Part shown: positions 46,930 to 58,663 of the stretch, piece after piece
How positions within the stretch are numbered: the first letter of the stretch is position 1
How the letters are laid out: each line of letters starts with the position of its first letter
Notes under the pieces: generated by a model
Database searches by the model: none
Told to the model about the DNA's origin: nothing
What the model saw: only the letters and a program-made list of their open reading frames with translations
Program-made: the position numbers and the translations under genes
Source: Artemia franciscana
Taxonomy: Eukaryota; Arthropoda; Branchiopoda; Anostraca; Artemiidae
Direction: 5' to 3'
DNA: 64,000 nt
NCBI RefSeq assembly: GCF_032884065.1
Contig: NC_088873.1
Location: forward strand, 38,303,823-38,367,822

Positions 46930-47436
46930 ACCCCTCGTCGGTTTTATAAAGTCGAAAACTACAGGTGTAACAGCATTGAGTTAATAAAAGTTACAATAGA
47001 GCATCCACAACAGACAAATTTCATATTCTGTATTTACAAGCCAAACCACGTGCGCATTAATACACTCATTAACTGCATTAGCGACTTACTAACCCCATGT
47101 ATTGACAACGGTCATACAATATTGTTAGGGGACTTTAATATAAACAGTAAAGAAACAACAAATACTGAATACAATACTTTACAACATGCCCTTAGTAATC
47201 TTCGACTTCTACAGCTCATACAAGAGCCCACTACAATTAACGGCTCAACAATAGATCTGATTTTTACAAACATACTTTCTGATCAACAACATTCCGGAGT
47301 CCTAGAACAATATTACAGCGACCATTATCCCATTTTCATCACTTTTCCAAAATATGCTAAAAAAGATAAAACATCAAAAAGAAAAATTCGACAAGAATAC
47401 AACAATGAAACAATAAAAACAAGAAGAATACAATAG
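46930..47436 (+). pseudogene. LINE endonuclease-domain fragment
   Basis: Frame PRRFYKVENYRCNSIELIKV, then FIFCIYKPNHVRINTLIN, ILLGDFNINSKETTN, LLQLIQEPTTINGSTIDLIF and YYSDHYPIFITF. GDFNI and SDHYPI are the metal-binding and catalytic motifs of APE-type endonucleases of non-LTR elements. It starts after the N-terminal Asn/Glu motifs and stops after SDH with a basic tail, so it lacks the RT. Located just upstream (minus sense) of the internal exon at 46848, so it probably sits in an intron of that gene. Confidence 0.75.
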
Positions 47437-47589
47437 AATTCACGAAGAAAAAAAAACGCCAAATGTAACTAATTTATTTTCTTTACAGGTAGAATACCGA
47501 ACAAGAAGAGACTATAGAAACATTGTATTTTCAAGTTTATCTTTATAATAATTGCCAATAAACAAAGTACAGCAAATTCGATAACTCTA

Positions 47590-48485
47590 GTACCGAGTCT
47601 AACTTTAGGTTCTGACCTTCTCACAAGTGCCAAATGAGCTCTTGGCTCTTGGCTCTTCCGACCTCGTACCATATGAGCTCTCGGCTCTTCCGACCTCGTC
47701 ACAAGTGCCATATGAGCTACACTTACCCCCCCCCCCCCCCAACAAGCCATTCAAAGAAAACGAAGAAACGTTCGAACAGAAGCTAGAATACCTGAAATTA
47801 TGGAAAGAAATCGAAAAATTACTAAACAGTTTGAAACTTGGGTCTGATCTAACTTTTGAGGCCTTTAACTATTTTAAACACTGATGAAGAAACGTACATC
47901 AAATTCTGAAAAATAAGAAAAATAACGTATTTTTAACTTACGAAGGAGTGATCGGATCTTCATGAAACTTCATATTTAGAAGGACCTCGTAACTCTGATA
48001 TCTTATTTTAAATCTCAACCGGATCAAACGTAATTGGGGGGGGGGGGGGCAGTTGGGGGGACCGGAAATCTTAGAAAATACTTAAAGCGGTGAGATCAGG
48101 ATGAAACTGGATGGGAAGAATAGAAACCTGTCTAAGATACGTGACTGACATAACTGGACCGGATTTGCTCTCTTTGGTGGAATTGGGAGGGGGGAGGTAA
48201 TTTTGAAAATTGAGGTATTTGTAACTTACGAAAGGGTGACCAGATCTTAATGAAATTTGATATTTAGAAGGATCTTGTGCTATAAAGTTTAACTTTAGGT
48301 TCTGACCTTCTCACAAGTGCCAAATGAGCTCTTGGCTCTTGGCTCTTCCGAACTCGTACCATATGAGCTCTCGGCTCTTCCGACCTCGTCCAAATGAGCT
48401 CTTGGCTCTTCCGACCTCGTACCATATGAGCTTTCGGCTCTTCCGACCTCGTCACAAGTGCCATATGAGCTCTTAGCTCTTGTCT
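47590..48485 (+). repeat. Family A tail with GAGCTC minisatellite, two rounds
   Basis: GAGCTCTTGGCTCTTCCGAC and TCGTACCATATGAGCTC units (about 29-45 bp) occur at 47625-47715 and again at 48315-48480, both preceded by AACTTTAGGTTCTGACCTTC. Family A body (GATCGGATCTTCATGAAACT, then GGACCTCGTAACTC) lies between at 47930-48290. A long C run is at 47727-47741 and a G run at 48037-48049. Confidence 0.85.
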
Positions 48486-48588
48486 TATCTGGAATTGAAC
48501 CAGAAACATCAGCCATGCGTGGGTATCAAGGAAATAAAAGTGAAACAAAAATAAATAAAAACATATACATACACAAAATATAATACAA

Positions 48589-49825
<1,237 letters not shown>

Positions 49826-50030
49826 AAGTTTTTTTTAACTGCAAGTAAGGAGTGACATTAAAACTTAAAAGGAAAAATAAACTATTCAGCATATGAAAGG
49901 GGTTGTCCCCTCCTCAGCGCCTCCCTCTTTACGCCAAATTTCGGCTCTTTGTCACAGCTCTACTTTTTAAAACAATAAAAAACTTTAGCGTAAAGAGCGA
50001 GGAACAATTTTCTTACTCGTAGTTAAAATA
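49826..50030. mobile_element. Family B fragment
   Basis: Left arm TTTTTTTTAACTGCAAGTAA to CTCCCTCTTTACGCCAAATT, then a CTTTAGCGTAAAGAGCGAGG start of the right arm, which breaks off at about 50010. A right-arm-like end (AATAATTTCTGTTCGTTTTA) reappears at 50320-50375, so the copy was split or two copies overlap. Confidence 0.7.
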
Positions 50031-50116
50031 AACTTTTTTAATTAATTTGTGAACGTTTTTGAAATAATACATGTTTTGATTTTGGCTCGCCGCACATGAA
50101 TAATTAAAACGAAATT

Positions 50117-50120
<4 letters not shown>

Positions 50121-50198
<78 letters not shown>
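50121..50198. repeat. (TA)n microsatellite
   Basis: About 38 TA units, followed by GGCTAAATGGCTTTCTTATA. Confidence 0.95.
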
Positions 50199-50200
<2 letters not shown>

Positions 50201-51139
50201 TAAATGGCTTTCTTATAGTTTTGATTGGACGATTTTGATAAAAGAAAATGGATGGGGAAGGAGGTTTAGTTGCCCTCGGTATTGTGGCGTATTGTGGAGG
50301 AGACAAACCCCCTTATATACGTAATAATTTCTGTTCGTTTTAGGTTTTAACGCTGTTCCTTACTTCCAGCTGAAATTTTTTTTTTTTAAATAATGCTTGA
50401 TGCGACTCCTTCATGGAAATTATCTTCCTTCATGATAAAGTCTTCCATTAAAAGATCTTCCCATGTAACCCCCTCTCCGGACCCCTCCCCTTCAACACGA
50501 CAGTTCGTTACCACGAACTGCTTGAAATTTTAATTTTGTCCATATTTTTTGCATAAGAAAACTTTCATTTAATTTCGAAAAAGGTGGGGGGAGTCCCCTA
50601 GGAGTGCTTTGATCCCGACGAAAACTGCGTCATAAATTCAACATGTTGTGAACAAAACAAAGATTTCAAGCTCACATTTGCAAAAACATGAAATTTCGTT
50701 TACTTCCCATGAAGGATAGTCACTGATGTATCTCAAATGTACGTTTTATACAGTTATGCCGAATGATGAGCTGTTTCTTTTTACGGAAAAGATGTTGCAT
50801 TCTTGGCAAATTATTTTAAATTCCTGAAGCATGGACACAAAACGAAGATAATTTGCTTACCAAGAAACCTAACAAATCTAATATTGAAAATAACCCAAAC
50901 TATTGAGAACTTTCAACTTCAACTATTGAGAACTTATTCAAACTTCAAAATCAACCTAAACAGGGGCTCAAAATAAGTGTCAACCTAGAGAGCAATCATA
51001 ATTTAAAAGCTGTTGTAAAATATTCTCATATTGAATAAATACGGCTGTTTTCAGCTCAAAATAAATACTACATCGGTCCAACTTTTAAAACCCTTTAAAG
51101 CAACTTTTGGTATCAAACAGAGCGACCTATGCCAACAGT
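50199..51139. other. Non-coding, no gene
   Basis: Contains a family B arm end (50320-50375) and the second copy of the 49150-49275 repeat (50735-50872). Otherwise nothing recognised. Confidence 0.5.
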
Positions 51140-51560
51140 AACTTAAACCTTATAAAACTCAAATTGATACAAAAAAAGGATATAAGAAAGGATATAACAG
51201 GGATATAAAGAATGTAAAGCATATAAGGAAATGATATAATAATATAACAACACAAGAAAAGGATATAAAGGATATAAGGAAAGGATATAACGCTATAACA
51301 ATACAACAAAAGGATATAAAAAAGGACGTAACAGTAATATAAGGATTTAAAGGATAGAAAGAAAGGATATAACATTAAAAAAAACTCAAAATAGGATATA
51401 AATGGGATTTAAGGATATAAAGGATATAAGGAAAGGACATAACGATGCAGAAAAAGGACATAAAAAAGGATATGATAGGAATAAAAGGATGTAAATGATA
51501 TAAGGTAAGGATATAACAATATAACAATACAAAAAAAGGATATGCTTTTGTTGCAGATTG
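51140..51560. repeat. GGATATAA-rich minisatellite
   Basis: Irregular tandem units built from AAAGGATATAA, AGGAAAGGATATAAC and ATATAACAATACAA, more than 20 GGATATA occurrences. The hydrophobic minus-strand frames (YILYILF-like) are translations of it. Confidence 0.85.
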
Positions 51561-51572
51561 CAAATCTATGAG

Positions 51573-51812
51573 ACTTACTAGTTTTAAATTACCCACAAAA
51601 AACCATTAATTGAAGAATAATTTTCACTTGAATGTAGAAATAGGAGGGGCGCCCCCAGAGGCGGCTTTGTCCTGGAGATAACCGCATCATAGTTTCAATA
51701 TATTCTGGATCTTACAAGTAGTGACGTCACTTGCCGAGGCAGGGGGACTGTGTCTCTATATATCCCCCATAGATACTTACTAGTTTTAAATTACCCACAA
51801 AAAAAACATTAA
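51573..51812 (+). repeat. Tandem duplication: full copy 1 (empty site) and left part of copy 2
   Basis: Copy 1 is 51573-51774 (202 bp), starting ACTTACTAGTTTTAAATTAC. Copy 2 starts at 51775 with the same sequence and is interrupted after CATTAA (51812) by the Helitron; it resumes at 53930 with TTGAAGAATAATTTTCAC and ends at 54074. Copy 1 has CATTAATTGAAGAAT uninterrupted at 51604-51618, so it preserves the pre-insertion site. The right parts differ by three substitutions and a 20 bp indel. Confidence 0.92.
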
Positions 51813-53557
51813 TCTATATATATAAAAATAAGTTGTCTGTCTGTCTGTGGATGTGTGGATGGATGTGTCAGGTGACGTCACCTGAAAAAACTGGATCAGG
51901 TGACGTCAAAACTGAAAAAACTAAAAAAGGCAAAAACTACAAAAAAAACTAAAAACTAATAAAAAAAATAAAAAAGCTAAAAAACTAAAAAAACTATAAA
52001 GGTAAAAACCAATAAAAAACTAAAAAAAAAACTGAAAAAACTAAAAATAGGCAAAAACTACAAAAAAAAACTAAAAACTAATAAAAAAAGTAAAAAAGCT
52101 AAAAAACTAAAAAAACTAAAAAAACTAAAAAAAGGTAAAAAACTAAAAAAAATAAAAAATAAAAAAAAAATAAAAAAAAGGAAAAAACTGAAAAATAAGC
52201 TAAAATAAAGGTAAAAACCAATAAAAAACTAAAAAAAAAGGAAAAAACTAATAAATGACGACACTCAAAGAGAAAGCGACCAGGACAAAAGGAATGTTCG
52301 ATTAGCAATCAACAAAGCACCGGGACACAGGGAGTATAAATGACGACCAGGACATAAGTAAAAAAAAAAACTATCTATATATATAAAAATAAGTTGTCAA
52401 ACTAAAAAAAGGCAAAAACTACAAAAAAAACTAAAAACTAATAAAAAAGCTAAAAAACTAAAAAAACTAAAAAAAAGGCAAAAACTACAAAAAAAACTAA
52501 AAACTAATAAAAAAAAATAAAAAAGCTAAAAAACTAAAAAAACTAAAAAAACTAAAAAAAGGTAAAAAACTAAAAAAACTAAAAACTAAAAAAAAAATAA
52601 AAAAAAGGAAAAAACTGAAAAATAAGCTAAAATAAAGGTAAAAACCAATAAAAAACTAAAAAAAAACTGAAAAAACTAAAAAAAGGCAAAAACTACAAAA
52701 AAACTAAAAACTAATAAAAAAAGGAAAAAACTGAAAAATAAGCTAACATAAAGGTAAAAACCAATAAAAAACTAAAAAGAAAAAAAGGAAAAAACTAAAA
52801 AAAATTTTCATCTAAAAAACTAAAAAAAACTAAAAAAGGTAAAAACTAAAAGAACTAAAAAAGAAAAAAATAAATGACGACACTCAAAGAGAAAGCGACC
52901 AGGACAAAAGGAATGTTCGATTAGCAATCAACAAAGCACCGGGACATAGGGAGTATAAATGACGACCAGGACATAAGTAAAAAAAAAATTAACAAAACTA
53001 AAAAGAAGGTAAAAACTACAAAAAAACTAAAAAGAAAAAAAAACTAAAAACTAATAAAAAAACTAAAAAATCTAAAAATCTAAATAAACTAAAAAAGAAA
53101 AAAAAGGAAAAAAATAAAGGAGAAAAACAAAACTAAAAAACGAATGTATATACAGACCGGTACACCGGGATACAAATGACGACCGGGACAGAGGGAATAT
53201 AAATGACGACCGGGACACAGGGACACAACTACAACGGGGACACCGGGGGAAACAGGGGGATATAAATGACGACCGGGACAAAAAAACTAAAAAGAAAAAA
53301 AAACTAAAAACTAATAAAAAAACTAAAAAATCTAAAAATCTAAATAAGCTAAAAAAGAAAAAAAAAGGAAAAAAATAAAGGAGAAAAACAAAACTAAAAA
53401 ACGAATGTATATACAGACCGGGACACCGGGATACAAATGACGACCGGGACACAGGGAATATAAATGACGACCGGGACACAGGGACACAACTACAACGGGG
53501 ACACCGGAGGAAACAGGGGGATGTAAATGACGACCGGGACACCGGGACAGGGAATGG

Positions 53558-53755
53558 TCGATTAGCAATCACCATCAACAAAGCTCAAGGGCAATCATTA
53601 GAATCATGAGGTATAGATCTGAATACAGATTGTTTTCCCATGGACCATTATATGTTGCATGTTCAAGAGTCGGTAAACCTGACAATCTATTTATATGCAA
53701 AGACAATGGGACAGCAAAGAATGTTGTATATTCGCAAGTTTTACGTAGTTAAAAC
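53558..53755 (+). pseudogene. Helitron helicase motif VI and C-terminus remnant
   Basis: AITINKAQGQSLES then a stop, GIDLNTDCF, and in the next frame SHGPLYVACSRVGKPDNLFI followed by CKDNGTAKNVVYSQVLRS. YVACSRVG is SF1 helicase motif VI. The frame changes at a TTTT run before CCCATGG (four T; five are needed to stay in frame, as at 3.1 and 3.9 kb). Confidence 0.85.
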
Positions 53756-53893
53756 CATATATATATATATCTATCTATATTCACAGGTGGGACATAGGGA
53801 CACAACTACAATGGCGCGTAACTATTATGGCGCGTAACGACTTACGCGCGCGGGGGGGGCTTGGGGGGGGGCGAAGCGCCCCCACCAACTAGG

Positions 53894-53929
53894 TGTTGGG
53901 GTGGCGCGAAGCGCCACCCCAACAGCTAG
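53894..53929 (+). other. Helitron 3' terminal hairpin and CTAG
   Basis: Stem 53894-53907 and 53911-53924 (14 perfect pairs, GC-rich), loop GAA, then G and CTAG at 53926-53929. In Helitrons this structure signals transposition end. The same hairpin occurs inverted at 2840-2870. Confidence 0.9.
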
Positions 53930-54074
53930 TTGAAGAATAATTTTCACTTGAATGTAGAAATAGGAGGGGCGCCCCCAGAGGCGGCGTTGTCCTGGAGATA
54001 ACCGCATCATGTTACAAGTAGTGACTTCACTTGCCGAGGCAGGGGGACTGTGTCTCTACATATCCCCCATAGAT
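53930..54074 (+). repeat. Right part of duplicated copy 2
   Basis: Continues the tandem copy interrupted at 51812. Lacks 20 bp present in copy 1 (AGTTTCAATATATTCTGGAT region, about 51690-51710). Confidence 0.9.
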
Positions 54075-55310
54075 TTTAAATAAAACTTTTTCGGGTATTT
54101 TCATTGAAAAGTACATTTTTTCGACATTTCGTTGAAAAAATAGCAAACTTTCCCTCCCAAGATTTTGTAAAAACACAGACTCCCCCCTTCCAATTTTCTG
54201 AATTGACACCACTATTTAGAAGCAGAGGTTTCAAGCTCGCATGTCCAAAAATATGATTTGTGCATGTTTCCTGTAGAGAATGATCACTGATATATGTATA
54301 TATGTTTTCTACTTTTTTTTCCAAGGGTAATCGTGTCGAACACGAGGTGAAAGAAAATCAGCAGAGGGCTGAAATTAAAAATTCAAAAATTTTGAAAAAT
54401 GAATAGTTAGAAAAGTAGAAAAGAAAAAGTTTTATGTTAATATTCTTCTTTTAGTTTTATTTCTTTTAAAGACATAGAGCAATGGTGCCTAAATTACTTT
54501 TAGAAAATGAATAGTTAAATTTTTTGAAGAAATGCATTTTATTCTTTGCAGTGATGTTTTGCAATAATGAATCTATTTTGGCTCTTATTTCTGTATTTTT
54601 CTAACACTGAAATCAAAAATTTTGCGCTGTTTTAATCAACAAAAGAGATCACACTAAAGTAAAGTGACGATTTCTATCATTCTGTGCCACAAAATTTTCA
54701 GATAATCTGGTTAGAACCTACAAAAAGCTGTTCTTATAAACTTTAAGTTTTAAATATCGTACTCTCGGGCAATGGCGTATTTTGTTCTTAAACATTTATG
54801 CACTCCATTCGGAAAAATTTGTTATTAGGGGCTATATGTATACAGTTATACCTCAGCCATTATACAATGACGAAGCTATTTTTGAGCCATGATGAAACGG
54901 ATATTTTGGGTCAAATATACAGTTATACCTCGGCCATATTACATTGAAAATGGATACATCTGTGCCATAATAAAATTGTTATTATGTGCCATTTATGCAA
55001 ATATAATTCGCGTAAACCACATTGGCGTGCCATCACAAAAAAAGAGAAAAGAAAAACAAGAAAAGGGTTTTGTAAAGCCAACGGAAATACTGGATGAAAC
55101 AATATTTTGGAATCAGGATTTTTGGCTTTAAAATTTTAAATTCTCCTATTTTTTCATTTTATCTGTTTGTCATTTATGTGGTTTTCCTTGTTGTTTGGTT
55201 TCTAGGTTTGCTTTTTGTTGTTGTTTTTTATTTTGTTTTCCCAGTTTTTAGGTTCCCATGTTGCAATAATTTTAAGTTCTCATGTAATTCAAACCCTGTT
55301 TAACTCAACC
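54075..55310. other. Non-coding, dispersed repeat remnants
   Basis: 54075-54360 resembles 59700-59930 and 37000-37200 (CCTCCCAAGATTTT, TGAATTGACACCAC, GGGTAATCG). The phrase ATACAGTTATACCTC..CCAT occurs at 54839 and 54919. Frames 54889-55131 and 55094-55303 lack motifs. Confidence 0.5.
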
Positions 55311-55625
55311 CCGTCACCCCAATGCTGTTCAACAGGCAATTAAACCCCTGCAACAGGGTAATTTCAGTTGCGTTGAATTGGTTTAAATGAAATGGAAGCT
55401 GGGTTCAACGGGGGTAAGAGGGGGAATTGAATAAATTTTGAGTTACAGAGAGTTTTGGTCAATGGGAATCACTTAAAAGGGGAGGGGGACAAAATGGGAT
55501 TGAGTTAAAAGGGAATTGAGCTAAAATGAGGTTGAGTTGAAGAGGAGTTGAGTTGAACGTAGGTTGCGTTAAATGGAATTGAATCAAAAAGAGGCTGAGT
55601 TACAAGCACAGCTAATCTTTATGGT
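55311..55625. repeat. GTTGAGTT-type minisatellite, diverged
   Basis: Short units such as GGGATTGAGTTAAAAGGGAA, TGAGGTTGAGTTGAAGAGGA, GTTGAGTTGAACGTAGGTTG repeat with 15-20 bp spacing between about 55370 and 55610. Confidence 0.75.
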
Positions 55626-55924
55626 TGACCGACCGGAGTGAGGATTTTATGTAGCTTATAATTTTTTATGGCACTTGGTATTAGCCAAGTGACATATAGC
55701 AATCGCAAATTCTGTCGATCTGTCTGTCGGTCCCGGTTTTGCTACTTTAGGCACTTCCAGGTAAGCTAGGACGATGAAATGTGGCAGGCATATCAGGGAC
55801 CGGACCAGATTAAATTAGAAATATTCGTTTTCCCGATTTGACCATGGGGGAGAGTGGAGGCCGGTTAATTCGAAAAAAATAGAAAAAATGAAGTATTTTA
55901 ACTTACGAACGGTTGATCAGATCT

Positions 55925-56808
55925 AAATAACGATGAAGACCACACTGCCTTTCCATCACAAACACCAAAAACAAGAAGAACAATAGGGAATTTTTTAAGA
56001 CAATGGGAAACAAATTAGAATGAATATTTCGGCCCTATGTCCAAGGGCCGTCCTCAGCAATACAAATAAGAAAAAACAACTTACAAGAGGATAAAATCAA
56101 TAAAACTAAAATGAACAGTTTTTCAAAACAGTCCCAGCATCCTTACCTCAGCGAAGTTCAACCAGGACTGATAAATAAACTGTTATGAAACGAGGCAATT
56201 CATTGAAATGAAAGAAAATGATTTAAAAAGAGGTTTTTAATGTCATCCTAGCTTTTTTCGCTGCTGATCTTATAGGTCTATTTGAGACAGGTTCTGTGTC
56301 AGACTTATAAGAATTAAATCAGAATTAAGATTAAATCAGACTTAAGAAATCAGACTTAAGATTAATAATTATATCTCCTTAAATAGGGATTTAGGAGAAT
56401 GTTCACTGAATGCTTTATACACAAATTTAATTAAAAATGACCTTACGAAATATTATAAAAAACCAATAGATATTAACACAGAACCTGTCACAAATAGACC
56501 AGCAGCGAAAAAAGCTAGGCTGGCATTAAAAGCCTGTTTTTAAATCATTTTCTTTCATTTCAATGAATTGCCTCGTTTCATAACAGTTTATTTATCAGTC
56601 CTGGTTGAACTTCGCTGAGGTAAGGATGCTGGGACTGTTTTGAAAAACTGTTCATTTTAGTTTTATTGATTTTATCTTCTTGTAAGTTGTTTTTTCTTAT
56701 TTATGTTGCTGAGGACGGCCCTTGGACATGGGGCCGAAATATTCATTCTAATTTATTTTCCACTGTCAACAAAAAAATCCCTATTGTTCCTCATGGTTTT
56801 GGTGTTTG
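55925..56808 (+). mobile_element. Penelope-like element remnant with inverted terminal arms
   Basis: TTGATCAGATCT flanks it on both sides (55913-55924 and 56809-56820) as a 12 bp target duplication; removing the insert plus one repeat restores the family A consensus. Arms of about 340 bp (about 55955-56300 and 56478-56808) are inverted copies, sharing AAACGAGGCAATTCATTGAA and GAAGTTCAACCAGGACTG. The spacer holds a C-terminal coding remnant (56364-56543). Each arm carries CTGAGGA, a GGCCC stem-loop and GAAA (56709-56739; inverted at 56027-56057), resembling a hammerhead core. Penelope elements are known for terminal repeats in either orientation and for hammerhead motifs, which fits. Assignment is by these features only. 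Confidence 0.6.
56364..56543 (+). pseudogene. Putative Penelope-like ORF C-terminus
   Basis: An open frame without its own ATG: NNYISLNRDLGECSLNALYT, then LIKNDLTKYYKKPIDINTEP and TNRPAAKKARLALKACF, stop at 56541-56543. The basic RPAAKKAR tail and position just before/within the terminal repeat fit the end of a Penelope-like protein. The left arm carries a decayed inverted copy of the last 20 or so codons (56222-56290). Confidence 0.5.
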
Positions 56809-58663
56809 TTGATCAGATCTTAATGCAATTTGATGTTTGGAAGGATATCGTGTCTATAAATCCCGACCGGATCTGGTGACATTGGGGGGGCAGGGTTTGG
56901 AAGGGGAAAACCTAAAATATTGGAAAACACTTAGAGTGGAGGGATCGGGGTGAAACTTGATGGAAAAATAAGCACCTAGATACATCATTGACATAACCGG
57001 AACGGATCCGCTCTCTTTGGGGTAGTAGGGGGGGGGTAACTTTGAAAAATTAGAAAACATGAGGTATTTTTAACTTACGAACGGGTGATTGGATCTCAAT
57101 GAAATTTGATATTTAGAAGAATATCATGTCTCAAAGCTCTTATTTCAAATCCCGACCGGATCTGGTGACATTGGGGGGAGTTTGGGGGACCTAAAATCAT
57201 GGAAAACGCTTAGATTGGAGGGATCGGGATGAAACTTGGTGGGAAAAACAAGCAGAAGCCTTAGGTACGTGATTGACATAATTGGAACGAATCCGCTCTA
57301 TTGGAGGGGGGGGGGTTAATTCTGGAAAATTAGAAAAAATGACGTATTTTTAACTTACGAAGGAGTGATCGAATCTTCATAAAACTTCATATTTAGAAGG
57401 ACCTGGTAACTCAGATCTCTTATTTTGAATCTCAACCAGATCCAGCGTCATTGGGGGCAGTTGGGGGGAGACCAGAAATCTTAGAAAATACTTAAAGCGG
57501 AGAGATTAGGACGAAACTGGATGGGAAGAATAAAAACCTGTCTAAGATACGTGACTGACATAACCGGACCGGATCTGCTCTCTTGGGTGGAGTTGGGAGG
57601 GGGGGTTTGTTCGGAAAAATGAGGTATTTGTAACTTACGAACGGGTGACTAGATCTTAATGAAATTCGATATTTACAAGGATCTTGTGCTTTAAAGCTCT
57701 ATTTTTGAATTCCGGCCAGATCCTTTGACATTGGGGGGAGTTGGAGGGGAAAACCGGAATTTTTGGAAAACGTCAAAATTGGGGTATTTTTATCTTACGA
57801 ATAGGTGATCGGATCTTAATGAAACTTGATATATATAGAAGGAACTTATGTCTCAGATGCTCCATTTTCAACTCGAATTTGATCCGGGGACATAGGGGGC
57901 TGGAGGAGGGAAACAAAAAATTTTGGAAAACGCTGAGAGTGGAGAGATCGGGATGAAACTTGATGGGAAGAATAAGCACAAGATGTAGATACGTGATTAA
58001 CATAATAGGAACGGATCCTTTCTCTTTTAACTTAAGAACGGGTGACCGGATCTTAATGAAATTTGATATTTAGAAGGAATTCATGTCTCAGAGCTCTTAT
58101 TTCAAATCCCGACCAGATCTGTTGACATTGGGGGGGAGTTGGAGGGGGAAATCTTGGAAAACGCTTGGAGTGGAGGAATTGGGATGAAGCTTGGTGGATA
58201 GAATAAGCCAATGTCATTGATACGTGATTGACGTAACCGTACTGGATTTGCTCTCTTTGGGGGAATTGGGGGGAGGGGTTCAGTGATGTGGTGAGTTTGG
58301 TGCTTCTGGACGTGCTAGGACGATGAAAATTGGTAGGCGTGCCAGGGAGCTGCACAAATTTACTTGATAAAGTCGTTTTCCCAGACTCGACCATCTGGGG
58401 GGCTAAAGGGAGAGGAAAAATTAGACAAAATGAGGTATCTATAAATTACGAGTGGGTGATCAGATCTTAATGAATTTTGATATTTAGAAGGACATCGTGA
58501 CTCAGAGCTCTTATTTTAAATCCTGACCGGCATTAAGCCTCTGATTTTTCCTTTAAATCAATCTATTGATTCTTAGAATTTTTTTAGAGCTTATAACATA
58601 TGAGCTCTTGGCTCTTAGCTCTTCTTGCCTCGTCACAAATGCCATATGAGCTCTTAGCTCTTG

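Larger units (their letters stand above)
51813..53929 (+). mobile_element. Complete-ended non-autonomous Helitron, 2117 bp
   Basis: Begins TCTATATATATAAAAATAAG, ends with a GC hairpin and CTAG, flanked by A on the left and T on the right, with no target duplication: all Helitron hallmarks, confirmed by the empty site at 51609/51610. The interior is an A-rich tandem region (AAAAACTAAAAAAGG, AAAACTACAAAAAAAACTAA units, 51920-53110), ATGACGACCGGGACAC linker repeats, and a 3' helicase remnant (53558-53755). A second 5'-terminus copy (TCTATATATATAAAAATAAG) lies inside at 52374, and a block ending in a GACCAGGACATAAGTAAAAA phrase occurs at 52256-52370 and 52873-52990, so part of the element was duplicated or two insertions were fused. 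It codes for no full protein and would need an autonomous partner. Confidence 0.93.
55665..58663 (+). repeat. Family A, apparently full-length copy interrupted by a Penelope-like insert
   Basis: Starts after a T run with ATGGCACTTGGTATTAGCCA (hairpin), then TCTGTCTGTCGGTCCCGGTT and the AGGACGATGAAA block. The body is seven or so diverged units of about 250-300 bp (GATC..ATCTTAATGAAATTTGAT, CCCGACCGGATCTG, GGAAAACGCTTAGAGTGGAG). It ends with AATCAATCTATTGATTCTTA and GAGCTCTTGGCTCTTAGCTC, GCCATATGAGCTCTTAGCTC at 58663. No terminal inverted repeats or protein seen. Its mode of mobility is unknown. Confidence 0.75.

Noticed and set aside
47875-47900. CTGATGAAGAAACG as a hammerhead core
   Set aside because: There is no stem between CTGATGA and GAAAC, so no ribozyme can form.
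51127-51596. Hydrophobic frames resembling membrane proteins
   Set aside because: Translations of the GGATATA minisatellite.
52099-53581. Phe/Leu-rich and CPGRH-rich minus-strand frames
   Set aside because: Translations of the Helitron A-rich and GGGACAC linker repeats.
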